A stretch of DNA of 64,000 nt from Vigna angularis (GCF_016808095.1 NC_068970.1:26952501-27016500); one strand, 5' to 3'; shown: positions 24,843 to 38,373, counted from the first letter of the stretch. A program made the numbers and translations. The notes: generated by a model not told the origin, from the letters alone.

Positions 24843-26547
24843 AGTTAGCCAAGTTGAGATTTTTAGGTTTTGATTTTATAAGTTTGGAGACACCTTAAGG
24901 CCATAAATAGAGATGTCTCCCTCATGTAAATTAACGTTGAGATTAGTATTATTTTGCTGCCAATTTATTGTGTCATTTTAGTTATCTCCAAAGTCATGAC
25001 TAGAGCATCCCATGTGGTCTCCTCTAACTACCTTCCTTGAGAGTTGACCAACCCTCTCTTAAGAGCACGGAACATCACCAATCCCCACCCTTCTAACATC
25101 GAAACCAAGAGCATCCCCACCTTACAATCCTATTACTTCTATACATTCATTTTCACAGTCTCATCTTCATGATTTGCATCATTATATCTTGAGGAGGAAA
25201 CTATCAATATGTCTCCATCTTTGATAGGGGTTAGGGACTCATAAAAAAGTTTATGTTTTTTTTTTTACTTTCATAACATTTAAAATCCAAATTGAACAAA
25301 GGTTATCACCTTGGTTCATTTATACCACCGATAATAAAATTTACAATGAAATAAATATTTTTTAACTTGTTTCAATTTGAGGTGTTATGTATCAAAGAAG
25401 GATTTTGATCAAGTTAGAGAAAAGTTGTGAACAAAGAAACCAAACATATTGGGCTAAAGAAGATTGAGTTGAAAATGTTCAAAGGTACCCAAATTCTAAA
25501 GGAACTAAATACCCTAAACTTGTAGAGCTTAATCTTATTCCTGTTCAAATTAATCTGTGTTAAGTTTCACTTTTCTCTTCGCTAATTTTTCTTTACTTTA
25601 TCAAAATCTATTATTTAATAGCAATATGCTAAATTGAAATAAACTCATGAATGTACATAATCATTATATTTTTTTTATTGATGATAAACTTTTTTACATC
25701 AGTTATGATAATATATGACTTAAATTAATGTGTTTGTGTTTATGTCTGACATACAATAGTGTTTAACATAAATTTGTATTGTATTACTACAAGTTGAACG
25801 TAAATTTATATTATATATTTTTCATGTAACATAAATCTACTTACGTCGTTAGACGTAATATTAATATACAAAGTTCAAAATAATTGATGTAAAATGCACG
25901 TGTGGTAATTTGTAAAAACCATTATTCTCAAACCATCATTATATTATTTGATTTAATATAGAAGTTGTTGCCATACTTCTTTAAATGCCGTTCCTTTATT
26001 GACCATCTTCATATAACGTTGGTAAACCTTGACAAAAAAAAGTATTAATGCAGTAAAGAATTTCATATATTATGAATGGTGAACATATTCCATTTTGTGA
26101 TAAAAGAATTGGTGAAAGAACACATAGGCAATCTTAGTAATTCAAGAATTTTGTTGTCAATAAATATCTTTCTTTGATTAAAATCAAGACTGTGGAGACT
26201 AAAAGGTATTTTCTCTTAGTCCCCCAATTCAACACATTTTTGTCATTTGGGTTACGGATAAAAGTATCTAACGGAAAGACATCGCTTTATGGTCATCTAT
26301 TTTTATCTTTTCAGCAAAAGGAAACATCTTGACTGCGTGGCTTAAACACGTGTCAACAACCCATTGATAGACATGAATAATGCCCGTAAAAGTAGTTGAA
26401 GTGAAAATGAGTCATTGATTGCCTAATGATGTTGGTGAGTTGGTAACTCAATATGCCTTCATGAAATGGAAAGCAAAGACGTAACTTTTGTGTACTTCTT
26501 TTCTCGTATTAAAGGATTAGATGGGTTATGTCTTCCGTGTTTCAATA
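24843..26547. other. Intergenic, nothing identified
   Basis: I see no gene, RNA or element terminus. 25640-25960 is AT-rich with palindromic patches that could be an old MITE. Confidence 0.35.
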
Positions 26548-26556
26548 TTTCATACA

Positions 26557-28471
26557 GGCTTACTCTCTTTGATGTCAATTAAGTTACCATTTTTTTAAAG
26601 TGTTTTGAATATGTTCAAAGTTATTTAAAATTGCGTCAAATTTGTCACTTCCGTTAACTAGTAGTAAACGGAGTTAATGCATTGATAATGTGGCAGTAAT
26701 TATTGGCAACGTGTGAATAGATTGTTGTGTGCATGGTGACGTGTATCTTAGTAATAGCAGGGACGATGTTGTAATAAAGATTGGGTAGGGCACTGATTTA
26801 GGGCACAGAAAAAACCAAAAAGGGTCTTCTCCATTACGGCACAAGTACAGTGGTAGATCTTGTTCTTCAAATTTGTCTTCTTCTACTCTGTTTTATCTTC
26901 TCAACATATTTCTCAGACCATTAAGGAAAATGAAGCATAAAATATGATGATTATCAACATCAGAATGTTTTTCCCTTACAGAATCACATATATGATTATG
27001 TCACAGGGGCACACTTGGGCCCTCATGTCTGGATCTGAGTAAAACATTTAGAAATTTATTAATCTTTTCCAAAACCCAACCCTCACTTTCCACTGCCACA
27101 AACTAGAAGACTGTCAATACAGGAAGAAAAATCATGTACTCTGATTATTCTATGCTTTTTTCTCACAAGGTCAGGTTTTCACAGTTTCAACAATATTTTC
27201 CTCTTCTGCAACACATCCACTGTGAGAATTCAGACACTTTCAATGTTAAACAACAGAAAACCTCCGATGCAGAAAAATATAGGTCGCATTCAATGAGGTT
27301 GGAACAGTTAAAAAGATGTCAGGAGCAAGAGGAGGAAGTTGGAAGAAAAGTGACAACCAAAAGGTTCATGCTCAAGGAACAAAGTTATTGGCTAATCATG
27401 TCACACCTACAATTTTACTTGCTCCACACCCTAGCTCTGATTCACATTTCTAAGACTTCACATTCCCAAAAGCCCAAACATCCTCAAAACACAAAACATA
27501 AACCCCAAAACAAGGTTTCAAAATGACCACTTGAACTGCATCTAGAGGACTTCGAAAGAAAAAAAACAAACGGAAATGTAATTCTAACGACCCAAATCAT
27601 TAACCGACAATGAAAGCACCGACCCACAAGCATAACATCACACAAGCACCAACCACAGACCCCCACAACGGGATCTGAACAGAAAGTATTGAAATTGAGA
27701 AGAATTCACAGAAAGTTCTGTTTTGTTTAAGATAAAATTTCCAATTTTCGAACTCCCAATTCGCGCAGAATAGAAATGAATGCTTACCATGTGGCAGCCC
27801 TTCCCCACCCAAAAATTAGGGTTTCAGATTGGGGAACAGTGGCACGAGGTGATGACGGTGGTGAGGTCGCACTTGGGTTCGCGATCCTACAGGGAGAGGT
27901 TCGCTCTGCGGCAGTGGCGGCATGACAATTTAGGGTTTTGCTTGGTGTGGTGATTTCTGGTATGCAGGTTTGGTGATGGTGAAAATTGGTGGCGAAGCTC
28001 GCGGGTTTGATGGAGGTGCGAGATGGTGGTCGCGGCAGCTTGCGTGCCTCGTGATGGATGGTGCCTTGCGACGGCTTTGTAGGGCTAGTGGTGGTCTAAT
28101 GAAGATGTTTCATGGTGGCGGCAGCGCATGATGTTAGCAGCGTTGTAGCTGTTGACGGCGGCGATTGTGGATGGTTCGACAGCTAAGGTTTGGTGCTTGA
28201 TGGAAGTTAGGATTTCTGAAGATGGTGATGACGTGGCAGCCAAATTTATACTGTAAAATCCGATCTGTAAAATCCACCTCAACCTCTCATTGACACGTTA
28301 CCAATTTGTACTGCCATATCATCAATTCATTAACACCGTTAGTGTTTTTTAACGGAAGGGATAATGTTAACACAAAATTTACTAAGTCAGAACCAAGTAG
28401 ACACTTTTTTATAACCAAGGACCAAATTGACAAAATCGAGCACAACTGGAGACAAAAGAGGGTATTAAGGC
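26557..28471. mobile_element. Non-autonomous Mutator-like element (MULE 2, 1915 bp)
   Basis: Inverted ends of about 157 bp. The left end has CTTCCGTTAACTAGTAGTAA, ATGTGGCAGTA and GGCAACGTGT; the right end carries the complements of CTTCCGTTAAAAAACACTAA, ATATGGCAGTA and GGTAACGTGT. Flanks TTTCATACA (26548-26556) and TTTCATATA (28472-28480) form a 9-bp target duplication with one difference, the Mutator signature. The middle (27790-28230) is GC-rich for this window, with GGTGGTGAGG-type words and AATTAGGGTTTC, so it may hold captured gene pieces. No transposase is seen. Confidence 0.82.
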
Positions 28472-28480
28472 TTTCATATA

Positions 28481-29430
28481 CTTAAATACATTAAATTTAA
28501 ATTACTCTTATTTTAATTTTTTAAATGTTTTTAGCATCTAATATAATTTAAATTTATTAACTTTCAATTTTTTTAATTGAACATTTCGGTTTCTATTATA
28601 ACTTTCTTTAAATATTAAATATATCATATTGAAGTTAACTACACTTTCTATATACTTTTTATTTTTGTATTTAAATAACAAAATGTAAAACATTGATGCA
28701 TTAGATCTACCTGATACAAGTATCTAATTTAGTCAAATAGACATAACTTTGTGTGTCTAAATAGATGCAAGTGCAGTTGTTGTATGTTTTGTTTGATAAA
28801 TGTAAGTGTTTTGTTTATAAACTCTTCGTCTGATAAGATTTTGTTTGGATAGATACAACTTGATTTGTTAATTTACACCTACCATCATCCACTTTCTTCT
28901 TGCTTTTGCAACTTTCACGGGTCTTCCATGCCTTCTAGAGTTCCTTACATCTCCTTGAGTTGATCAAGATCCTACCATCCTCCTAAGATCCACATCAATT
29001 ATAAATGATTACTTATGCTTGTAGGTAATATTCATTTCTTCATTCCTTCAAGAAGATCTTACAGCATGATGTTAACATCAAGATCCTTTGAAGAGCATCT
29101 TCAATACTCCACACAAACAACTTTTACCAAAATTGTCAAAAATGCACTTGTAGAGTCAGCAAGTCAATTGTATAGTAAGTAGTTAGTATAGGTACTAATG
29201 AGTGGATAAACAAGGGTTTATGTATGAGATGTTAATGACGACATCAAGGATCAATGGTCAAGGATAAAAGACTAAAGATCAAGGAGTGAGAATTAAGTAA
29301 GTTATTTTGATTAAGTTGTTATGTTAGAGAATTAGGAATCTTATTGTTATTAACATCGGATATGAGGTGGTTTATGGTTGATATACTCATTGTGTTTAAA
29401 TATTATTATTATTATTATTATTGTTTTATC
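28481..29430. other. Intergenic, no gene
   Basis: AT-rich with a short TTA run at 29396-29422. Parts may be the decayed interior of the LTR whose 3' end follows. Confidence 0.35.
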
Positions 29431-29813
29431 GGTAGCTTACTCCAAACGTGTTTGTGTTGTGAATAATATTATCGATTATGATCGTATAATTTGTTATACC
29501 TAAACAAATGATATTGAAGATGATGCTGAGACATGATAAATTCGAGAGATGACAGGGAACAAACTTGAGATTTTTAATGAAATCTATTTTTGTTAAATTT
29601 AAGACAATGTAATTAGAGTTATTTTAATTCATTCGTTATTTCCATTATTTGAATAATGTAACTAGACAAATCTTTTAAAACTCATATTCTTCGAATAAAT
29701 TATACAATGTTTAAATGTTGAGGTTTTTGAAAAATACATTTTCGTGTTATAATAGAAAGTTGAAATTATTGTTTTTAAATAACCCATGACACCCTGAAAA
29801 TTGGAGTGTTACA
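29431..29813 (+). repeat. 3' end of a long LTR (fragment)
   Basis: Begins with GTAGCTTACTCC, then ATTATGATCGTAT, GATGATGCTGAGA and the terminal TTGGAGTGTTACA. This matches in order the last 328 bp of the LTR ending at 41058. The 5' part is not identifiable. Confidence 0.5.
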
Positions 29814-29816
29814 CAT

Positions 29817-30750
29817 TCCCTTCATTTTTGTTAATTAGTAAAAAGGTTCATACTACATACAAGAAACAAAAGCTGAAAGAAGAATTCTATTGATAAATTG
29901 GAAGTAGTTTTTCATAAGAGAAATTAAAAAATGGTTACAAAGCAAGCCTAGAATTTAGGAGTAGAAGGCTTTGGATCAGAGGATGAAGCTTCAGGATATT
30001 TTTTGATTTCTATAATAGTTGCTTCGACAGTTATTCAAAATTATTGTATATTATTTTATTAGTAAATAGTGAAACCCTTGAATCATCTGATGGATTTATT
30101 AACTCTATATACATAATAATAGTTTACAAAATATAATATAAATACTTGTGTTTTTGTTATGATTTGTTTTTGTTCATTGAACAAATATTAGTCCAATAAA
30201 TATATATTGACAGTAAAGATAATGGTATAGTCTAATAATTATTTATGAACATAATCTAATGAGGTTTTTAGCCTAGCTAGCCTTTCCTATGTCCAATGCT
30301 TTCCTATGTCCAATGCTTATCTAAAAATATATTCTAATCATCTTTAGCTATCAAACATTACTATGTTAGACTTATCTCTCTTGTCTCATTATAAGTTTGG
30401 TTATCATTAAAACATTCTTCATGTTTCATACGTATTCCTCTCATTTTTGTTAATTAGTAAAAAGGTTCATACTAAACACAGGAAACAAAAGTTAAAAGAA
30501 GAATTATAATTTATATTGATAAATTGGAAGTAGTTTTACATGAGAGAAATTAAAAAATTGGTAAGGCTTTGGATGAAAACTTGAGGATATTTTGTTATCT
30601 CTAGTTGCTTCCACAGTTATTGAGAATTTTTGTATAAATTATTTTATTAGTAAGTAAAAATCCAAAGCTGTAAAATCCGTGAATCATGGATTTATTAACT
30701 CTCTATATATAATAGTCCATAAAATATGATATAAATAATTGACAACTCTA
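29817..30750 (+). repeat. Direct segmental repeat, copies 29817-30150 and 30434-30750
   Basis: Both copies share TTGTTAATTAGTAAAAAGG, GATAAATTGGAAGTAGTTTT, a TAGTTGCTTC...ACAGTTATT block and GGATTTATTAACTC in the same order, 617-620 bp apart. Diverged by indels. Copy 1 abuts the LTR end at 29813. No coding. Confidence 0.75.
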
Positions 30751-31556
30751 ACTGATACACTTCATTCTTCTGCATTTATTATTTTAGAGACCCACTCAAT
30801 TAGTTTAAAGTAATTAAAAGGAGACAACATATGGGAAGGAAGGACATACCTCAGCTACAGAACAATGAGATTATTCAGGGAAAAAAAAATTAGGACAAAA
30901 TTTCAACTGAAGTTGCCTATGGAAACATAAAAGAGAATTTGAGATTATTTTAATGAAAAATAATGTGGACTTGAATGCAAAATAAGCAAAGCCTTTGATT
31001 TTTATTTATGTGCTGTACTGGTTGGTTTATGATAAATATCTACTGTTAACGGAATTTCTGTGCCTATCAAACGCCTTCAACTTTTATCATAACTAGAGAA
31101 GTGCGGATAAAGCGGTAGATAGGAACATTAAGATTCATGGGTCTTCACATGCCATTGGAATTGGGATGTGCAGTTTATAATGGGAAGGTCGGAGGTTTAT
31201 TTTAGGTGAATGATGTGCTAAAACCGGAAAGTTCTTATATTATTTTCAATCATTTTTTCAACTTAGTCTTGTAATAAGTTGATTAAATACACAATTTAAT
31301 AATATAATAATATAATACTATATACTTTTAAGTAAAAATAAATAAAAATTATCAATTTTTCATTTGTTTAAAATTTGTCTGCAGAAAATTTCTCTATAAC
31401 TATCCTTAAGGGAATAAACTAATAAAAATAGTTTCTTCAAAATTTAAAATTAATTTAATTATAATTAAATTCAATTAAAACAAATTAATATATTTTTTAC
31501 ACGTTAATATCTGAATTAGTTTTAATTCATGCAAAAAGTAATTCTATTTTATTCTG

Positions 31557-31614
<58 letters not shown>

Positions 31615-33542
31615 TAGAATAATTTTTATATAAAATATACTTAAATAATTAAATGTTATCCGAAGAATTTTAGATTGGAGACATTACTGTGAATTATAGT
31701 GATGATTTTTTCTTTTTTCAGTTTTGGGTCTTTTTCCGTTGTAGGAGACAGAACATTGAAGTCTTGTGATCTGCACTGTTTTGTGGTGCATCAACTTTGG
31801 ACGTGCTAACCAAGTGGTTTCTGACACCTATAAATGAAGATAAGTAACTCCATGTGCTAACATCTAACCAAGGATGGGGCCTCATTCATTGGAACCTAAA
31901 CTCAACATCTCTCCTTAATTTTTCTAATATAAAATAGGTTCAAATTTTCCATACTTTATAATTTTAGCCTTTATTAAAATTTAATGGTACATTCAGTTTT
32001 TTTTTTCATATTTTTTAAATTAGTTTCCTTTATTGTTATTTAAGAATGTTTGTTGTATCTTTTATCTTAAACTTAACAATATTTAATATAAAGAATTAAG
32101 AATCAAGATATTCATCTGATTAAATTTTTGTATTCTTCTAATCAAATATTCAATCATTGTTTTTTGTATTAAAGTATTTATTTTGACAGTATAAGATGTT
32201 TGGATTTTTAAACTACAATAACTAAAAAAATAAGTTTAAATTTGAAAGACAAGAATAACCTGATTTTTATAGACTAAAAATATATTTAATATTTAAAACG
32301 TTATATATAATTTGTTAAATTTGCCTGTCAAATAACTTCTTTTGCATCTCATTAAATTATCCAATTATTCATAAATTTACTTGTACATACATAAAAACTT
32401 GTGAATTAAACGGCTATAATGATAAATCACTTTCAAAATCTGGTTATGAATAAAACTTGTAACTTTTTCGCACAATAACTTCACTTTAAAATTAAAAATA
32501 AAAGCAACCCTACATATTGAATGGAAAATTTAACCTAACCCAACCATTATGCAACTACTAAGGTACACATTTATTTTAAGAGGCATGTATTTGAATCAGA
32601 CAATGACTTATATATGGCACAATTAAGAAAAAGTATAAGGTTGGACCTATGTTTTTAAAACCATGATAGATAATTTATTTTTAACGTAATGTCTTTTCAG
32701 CTATCATGATATATTTGTCTTAAATATTCATTGTTTACATATAATTTTTCAGTTCATCGATTAGCTTCGAAATTTATTGCTATGGTCAGGGCATGCCTTA
32801 TATTATCAACCAAATTTAAAATGAAAGCCTGGTTCTCCCCTTGCTTCTCCAGATGTACTTTCTACTTGCACCCCGCACTCCCTCTTTACAAATTTCAAAC
32901 TCTTCACGTTTGTTTTAAGAAATTAACCATAGCCACCACCACTCTTACTTCCTACACCTCCCTCTTTAGCACCCTTGAAACTAGAACCTCTCTTGTATAC
33001 ATCATTCATAAGTTTATTTGTCACTCTGACCATTCAACTTTCTAACATTCATTAGCAGCTAAGTGATCCAACTTTAGTTGAAGATTTTTAACCATTTGTA
33101 TTTCTTCGCTCGATAGTCTTAAAGAGAGATTGATATAAATAATTAAGAATGTTTTGTACGCTGGTAATAATAAGGAATAATTTGTGTACTAATTATATTC
33201 AGTTTGATTAATGCAACTTCTTAAAAAGTTGTTAAGAAAAAAAATAGGTGTAGACTATAAATTTAAGTGAATAAGTATAAATTTGTTTTATTACTTAATC
33301 TTTGCTTGTTCAATGGACAATCTAGTCTTTTATTTATGAGAAAGAGTTGATGAGTTTATTTAACCCTCCTTTAGAGTTAATTATTCAATAATTAGTATTA
33401 GAACTAATTTTTTGGATTAGTTCCTAAATGGATAAAATGCATTTTCTTGCAACACAACTCATGAAGTTGTCCTTAATATAAGAGATATTGTTCCTTTCAC
33501 TATATTAGTTGTACAATAAGGATTTGAAACATGTTTACAAAT
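30751..33542. other. Intergenic, no supported gene
   Basis: Holds a (TA)n tract at 31561-31611. A promoter-like patch at 31740-31860, with CCTATAAATGAAG, leads into no ORF I can recognise. An isolated 104-codon frame at 32731 has no family features. Otherwise AT-rich. Confidence 0.4.
31561..31611. repeat. (TA)n microsatellite
   Basis: About 25 uninterrupted TA units. Confidence 0.95.
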
Positions 33543-33790
33543 CACTACAAGAAAATCACATATTAATGCACACAATCAGTCAATAATAGCAAAAATTTAT
33601 TAGTAATTCAAGCTTGAAATTCATCATTAAAGTGATCATTAATAAATTTTATCGACTGATCGCAAAATCATTTGGTAATTATTGACAACCACAAGTTCAT
33701 TGGTAAATATTCGTTGCTAATTCTTGATAGATAGTAGTCGTTGGTAAAACCAGTAGATAAACATCGTGATTGGATAATCTTCTTCCTCCA
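33543..33790 (+). mobile_element. CACTA transposon terminus (fragment)
   Basis: Starts with CACTACAAGAAAATC, a classic CACTA terminal repeat that nearly matches the end at 55616. It is followed by short subterminal words around ATTGGTAA/TTGGTAAAA in both orientations. The opposite end is not found, so the element is truncated or its end has decayed. Confidence 0.55.
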
Positions 33791-34436
33791 CCTCTTCCTT
33801 TTATTTTTTTTCTTTCTTTATCTTCTTCTTCTTCCTCCTCCCTAATGGCTCATTCTCCAAGCTAGGTTGCACCAAACATAAAAATAAGCTCAAGGTGGGT
33901 GTGAAAGCTATATGGAAATGGTGAAGTGGTGCGCATATGGTGAAGGTATGATATAGTCTTTGGTTGCTCTCCAAAAATGTTGGGTCAACTCAAGAGGAAG
34001 GGTGGCTAGAGAAAACCTGAAAGGGATGCTCTAGCCTTGACTTTGGAGACAAGTAGAATGACACAATATTTTGGAAGCATTTCATTACTAATCTCAAGGT
34101 GATTTTTACATGGGGAGGGCACCTTTATTTATAACCAAAGAAACCCTAGAGGTGTGTCACAAAAGAGAAGAAAGAGAAACTTGGAGACCACTCTACCCAT
34201 GGGCCTATGAGGATTATGCTTTTAGAAAGATTTTCCATGTGGCAATATCTCTTTTTCCACATAAGAAAAAGCATGAGAAGCAATCTTGCGCACCAAGCTG
34301 TTGTTAGGTTTCCTATAACATTGTCTCAAAGAATATTTATTTATTTATCTTACACACCCAACGTTTAAACATAGTTCACCTTTGTATACTCTTATTACAA
34401 ACCATTAGATGTTGCTTTGCAAAAATATTTTGAAAA
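33791..34436. other. Probable transposon-derived sequence, no gene
   Basis: Starts with a CT-rich stretch (33780-33840). A 65-codon frame at 34110 has no recognisable domain. Confidence 0.35.
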
Positions 34437-34472
34437 CACTATTCAACCCCCCTTCCCCCCTCTAGTGTTTTT
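34437..34472 (-). repeat. Polypurine boundary motif of repeat family R1
   Basis: On the minus strand it reads ACACTAG, then a G-rich run, then GGTTGAATAGTG, preceded by TGAAGTACAC. This parallels 8200-8240. It resembles a polypurine tract next to an LTR, but no coding region supports a family name. Confidence 0.45.
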
Positions 34473-34989
34473 CTGTGTACTTCATAACTTAGTTATAGTT
34501 GCACTGACACACCTCAAAATATCCAAACAATATTTATGCAACTAAAAAATTATGTTTATCATGTTTTTGCATCTCATGCTCAATAAACCCAATTATAAAA
34601 AATCTTAATTAAAATATTCTTTAAAAGTAAAAAAATCAATTAAGAATCCAAGATTAAAGGCTAAATTATGACATAAATATGCACTCATCAAATATCAAAG
34701 ATGATTGATTAGATATAAAGAAATATTCTCTAATTGAATATTGCAAATGTTGTCAAATATACGTTCACACAACAAGAATAGAACGCATGACCACTAACCC
34801 ATAACAAAGAACTCTAACCAATTGTGTGACACTTCACTTCTATATAACTTATATTTTCTTATTTAAATTAATGACATCCACATTCATACCACCTTTCTAG
34901 ATATTTTATATTTCCTATGTCTTACAACATACACTTAAATTATTCTTTGATTTCTCTTGTATTTGATTTTTCCATTTTATAGCTTGAAT

Positions 34990-35690
34990 AAATTACAAAT
35001 TCTTAAGACAAAATCATTTATACGTCTATATGCTCTCATGTTTTGAAATTTAACCAAATAACATTAAACAAAATAAGAATATGAAAATACGTTAGGATGA
35101 AACATGAGACTTAGGCTCAAGGATCCCCAAAATAGAAAAACCTTAGAAAATTCTTTAGGATTGTAGAAAACATAAAAACACCTATATCAAAACACCCAGA
35201 CGCAATGTTAAACGACTGTTAAGTCAAAAGCGTCTAAAAGAGTTTAAGCTAAACGTGTAAGCTTACTATATCCAAAGGAGTATTCAGTTGAACTCTCAGG
35301 AAAACGAAAAAGTGTCAAAACAATATCTTTGACAAAAACATTTTAAAAGCCTAAACTTAAAACACCAAGGAAAACATAACATGTTAAACGCCATTGCTCT
35401 AAAAAAGGCAAAATGACAAAAAGTGTAAATGATACCATGAGCTAAACTATTACTTTGTCCAATGATTAAGTTCCTATTCAAAGCTTTGTATCTTTAGAAG
35501 AATAGCTTAATTATTAAACACTACTTCAACGGTAGGAAATGAAAAGCACTTTGTTGTTCTGAGCAAGCATTAAATGACATTAAATGCTCAACGTTTAAAA
35601 CAAAAAAAATGATAAGAGATAAGACACATATGTTGCATGTACAATCTACTATATTCTTTGCTGATAACCTACTTTGCACGCATCCACAAG
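34990..35690 (-). repeat. Dispersed repeat family R1, copy 4 (partial)
   Basis: Collinear with 23280-23970. Shared blocks include AAAACACCCAGA, CACTTTGTTG, CTGAGCAAGCATTAAATGAC and ACACATCCA/ACGCATCCA. No ORF. Confidence 0.6.
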
Positions 35691-36845
35691 CCTCAATTAA
35701 AACGCCACTTTGCTGCTGGTTTTTTTTTTTCTTAAGTAATTAGTTTGTTTAAATAATGGCCCAATCCTTTGTAAATTTGGCTGACCAAATTATATTTTTG
35801 GTTAATCAATTAATGGGCTTTATTTTGGTTTTATTTTCTGTTGTAATAAGGCTCAATATGTCACTTAGTCATCAATCTTTGAAGAGCGTTGCTCTCTCCA
35901 CCACCACAGCCTGCTTCCTCCACCTCCCCAAATTCTTTTAATTCTAATTCTACCCTTAGATTAAAACTTTTTTACTTTTATATATTTTAATTTATTTAAA
36001 ACCCTACTTCTCCTTATTTACTCACTACGCAGCTGCACCCCCCAATCTCACGGATCTCTCTTCCCCATCTCCGTTTCACTTCCTCTCCATTGTTCTTCAC
36101 GAGCTGCACTCCCATTTTCGTTCCTTATTTTTCTTTTTCCTTTATTTTTTTCTTCCTCATTTTCCTTTTGGTTTCATTACTCAGTATTCACTGTATCATC
36201 ACCATCAACAGATAAAAATGGCACCAATACAGTCAGCAGAGATACTCCTGGAAACTAGCCCCAGTCCACATATGTTGATTCTTGTGAGTGAAATTCATCA
36301 ATCACTCCAAAAGCATCTTATTTTAAAAAACTATTATTCATCACGGAAATGCCTTGCTGGTCCACGTACACACTTTAAAAACACTGTCATGCAAAATTTT
36401 GAGTTTGTCAAATATCAGACACAAAACTTTGTTTGTAGCATAAGAGAAACAAATATGAATTCATGAACTTCGAAGGTCGGAAAGGATTAAAAGAACCATA
36501 GTCAAAATGATAATACAAGTTAGTGTGGCACAATTGAAGCTGCTATCAACTAGAAAATGGGGCAAATGATTTTTGGAGTACAAGAAATAAGTACAAGTCT
36601 TAATCTTGCAGGTGTTTTCTTCCAAGGTTGTAAAAAGAATTGAAACAGACAAAAAATTGGCTTCACGAGGTTCCATAATGTTGGAGCTTAATTTATGTCA
36701 TGGCCAAACTACGTAGGTAAACTAATTAGCGTGAAGAATAAAATTAATAGCAGAAGCACATGGGTGAGGGGTTGTGATAAGAGGTCGTGGTCCCGTGACT
36801 AGTGTCTGGTGCACTCTTTCCATAATAAATTTGCCTTCGAGGAAT
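35691..36845. other. Intergenic, nothing certain
   Basis: 35880-36180 is C/T-rich and promoter- or leader-like but precedes no recognisable protein. The 82-codon frame at 36218 shows no known domain. Confidence 0.35.
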
Positions 36846-36904
36846 GGATGCTGAGATCCGTTAACGGATGCTGAGATCCGTTAACGGATGCTGAGATCCG
36901 TTTA
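36846..36904. repeat. 20-bp tandem repeat, three copies
   Basis: Unit GGATGCTGAGATCCGTTAAC, perfect for two copies and part of a third. Each junction forms the 14-bp palindrome ATCCGTTAACGGAT, and GGAT/ATCC within the unit can also pair. Confidence 0.9.
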
Positions 36905-37559
36905 AGGGTTAATATTTTAAATCTTACTAGAGGGCAAAACAGGAATGAGGAGGTGTCAGGAGCAGTCTGTGGTGGTGTAGGGAGCAACACTCATCTTTGA
37001 AAGACCAAAAGGATGTAAAGTTGAATGTTTTTGGGTGGCTTTTGGTTACCATAAATTGTAGTTACACTCAGCCACTAACTCTTTTGTAATTATGGTGGCT
37101 AAAACTTTTAATAAGCTTAACCATTTTCATCAAATTATAGAAGTGAAGTTTTTATGTAGAATATTAGATTTTTAACTCTTTTATCTTAGTAAAAATGATT
37201 TTCCTAAGTTCTTGAGTGATTCAAGAACCTTTTGTTGTATCAAAGGATTTTCCCATCCTTTGTATATTGCCTCCCTTGGAAAGGGTGATTATTTTCTCCA
37301 CCTTTCATCATTTTACTAGGTTTATGTTATAGCCATAACTTTCATTCTACGTGTCCAAATTAAGTGTTTCTTGAGCCAAAATAGAAGTTCGAAACGTGAA
37401 TTTTTACCTCGTTTTGGAAACACCCCAATTGAAGTTCTATAGCTCAAGTTACCAACGTTTGTAAAATACTATCAACCTTTTCACCAATTTTTCCAAATTT
37501 TCCTCAAGGTTCTAACCTTAAAAATCCTAAATCAGTCCATGTGATAATGAGGTTCAAAT
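36905..37559. other. No gene; possible 5' remains of the copia element
   Basis: I cannot follow a copia frame upstream of about 37560. A 5' LTR is not visible. Confidence 0.35.
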
Positions 37560-38111
37560 CACCTTCATACTCAGATCTTTGTACTTTTGGTTGTGTTTAT
37601 TTTATGCACCTTCCTACTCATGAACGCCACAAACTAACTAACCAATTTGTTAAGTGTGTGTTTTTAGACTATGCTCTTAATAAAAAATGTTATGTTTGTT
37701 ATGATTCTTAATCTCGTCGCATTAGAGTTTTCAGGAATGTGGTTTTCTTTGAAAATTAGTATTTCTTTCCATCATATGTTACATGTTTAACTTCATCTTT
37801 ATCTCTTATGCCACAACTTTTAGATTCTTCACAAACTATGGAATGGTTCAAGCTTTGTTTGGTATGAAAGACATCATCATCACCTTCCTGATACCTTTCA
37901 TGATTTTGCTCCAACACTTGATCCTATCACTACTCTTGCACTAGATCCTATCACATTTGTTATACCTCTTCGTCAATCCACTCGATCATCAAAACTCCAT
38001 AATTGGTATGGTTATTTTACACTTGTCTCTTTATCAACTACCTTGTCTTACATTTCTATTCCTTCTAGTTATACATAGGCTATGGAAAATGAATGTTGGA
38101 AAAAGGCAATG
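37560..38111 (+). pseudogene. Ty1-copia polyprotein relic, part 1 (integrase to RT start)
   Basis: The frame reads CTFGCVYFMHLP, THERHKLT, KCVFLDYALNKK-YVCYD, then RRIRVFRNVVFFEN and YFFP. This is the end of the integrase core and the linker of Ty1-copia polyproteins. Stops and frameshifts occur throughout. The end, ENECWKKAM, is the start of the RT block and is cut at 38111 by the inserted LTR. It continues at 41064. Confidence 0.85.
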
Positions 38112-38315
38112 TGTAAGATCCTTGAAAATATTTGTAAGTTAAAATGTAAGATCCATAAAAAAAAAATATATTTATAATTGTAAATTTTAACATTTTATTA
38201 GTAATAATAATTTTAATGGATAGAAAAATGTAAATTTTTGGATATAAAGTTATAGTAATTCTAGAGGGAGAGCTTCAAATTTTTGATAACTTATTTAGGA
38301 TTTTTTTTAAGAAAA

Positions 38316-38373
38316 GTGAATAGTGAATAGTAAATAGTAAATAGTAAATAGTGAATAGTGAATAGTGAATAGT
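38316..38373 (+). repeat. 7-bp microsatellite GT(G/A)AATA in the LTR
   Basis: Eight uninterrupted units of GTGAATA or GTAAATA. Confidence 0.9.

Noticed and set aside
27134..27526. 130-codon frame inside MULE 2
   Set aside because: No recognisable domain or splice context; kept only as possible captured cargo.
32731..33045. 104-codon frame
   Set aside because: Isolated, no family features, AT-rich flanks without exon structure.
36218..36466. 82-codon frame
   Set aside because: No motif or homologous look; could be chance.
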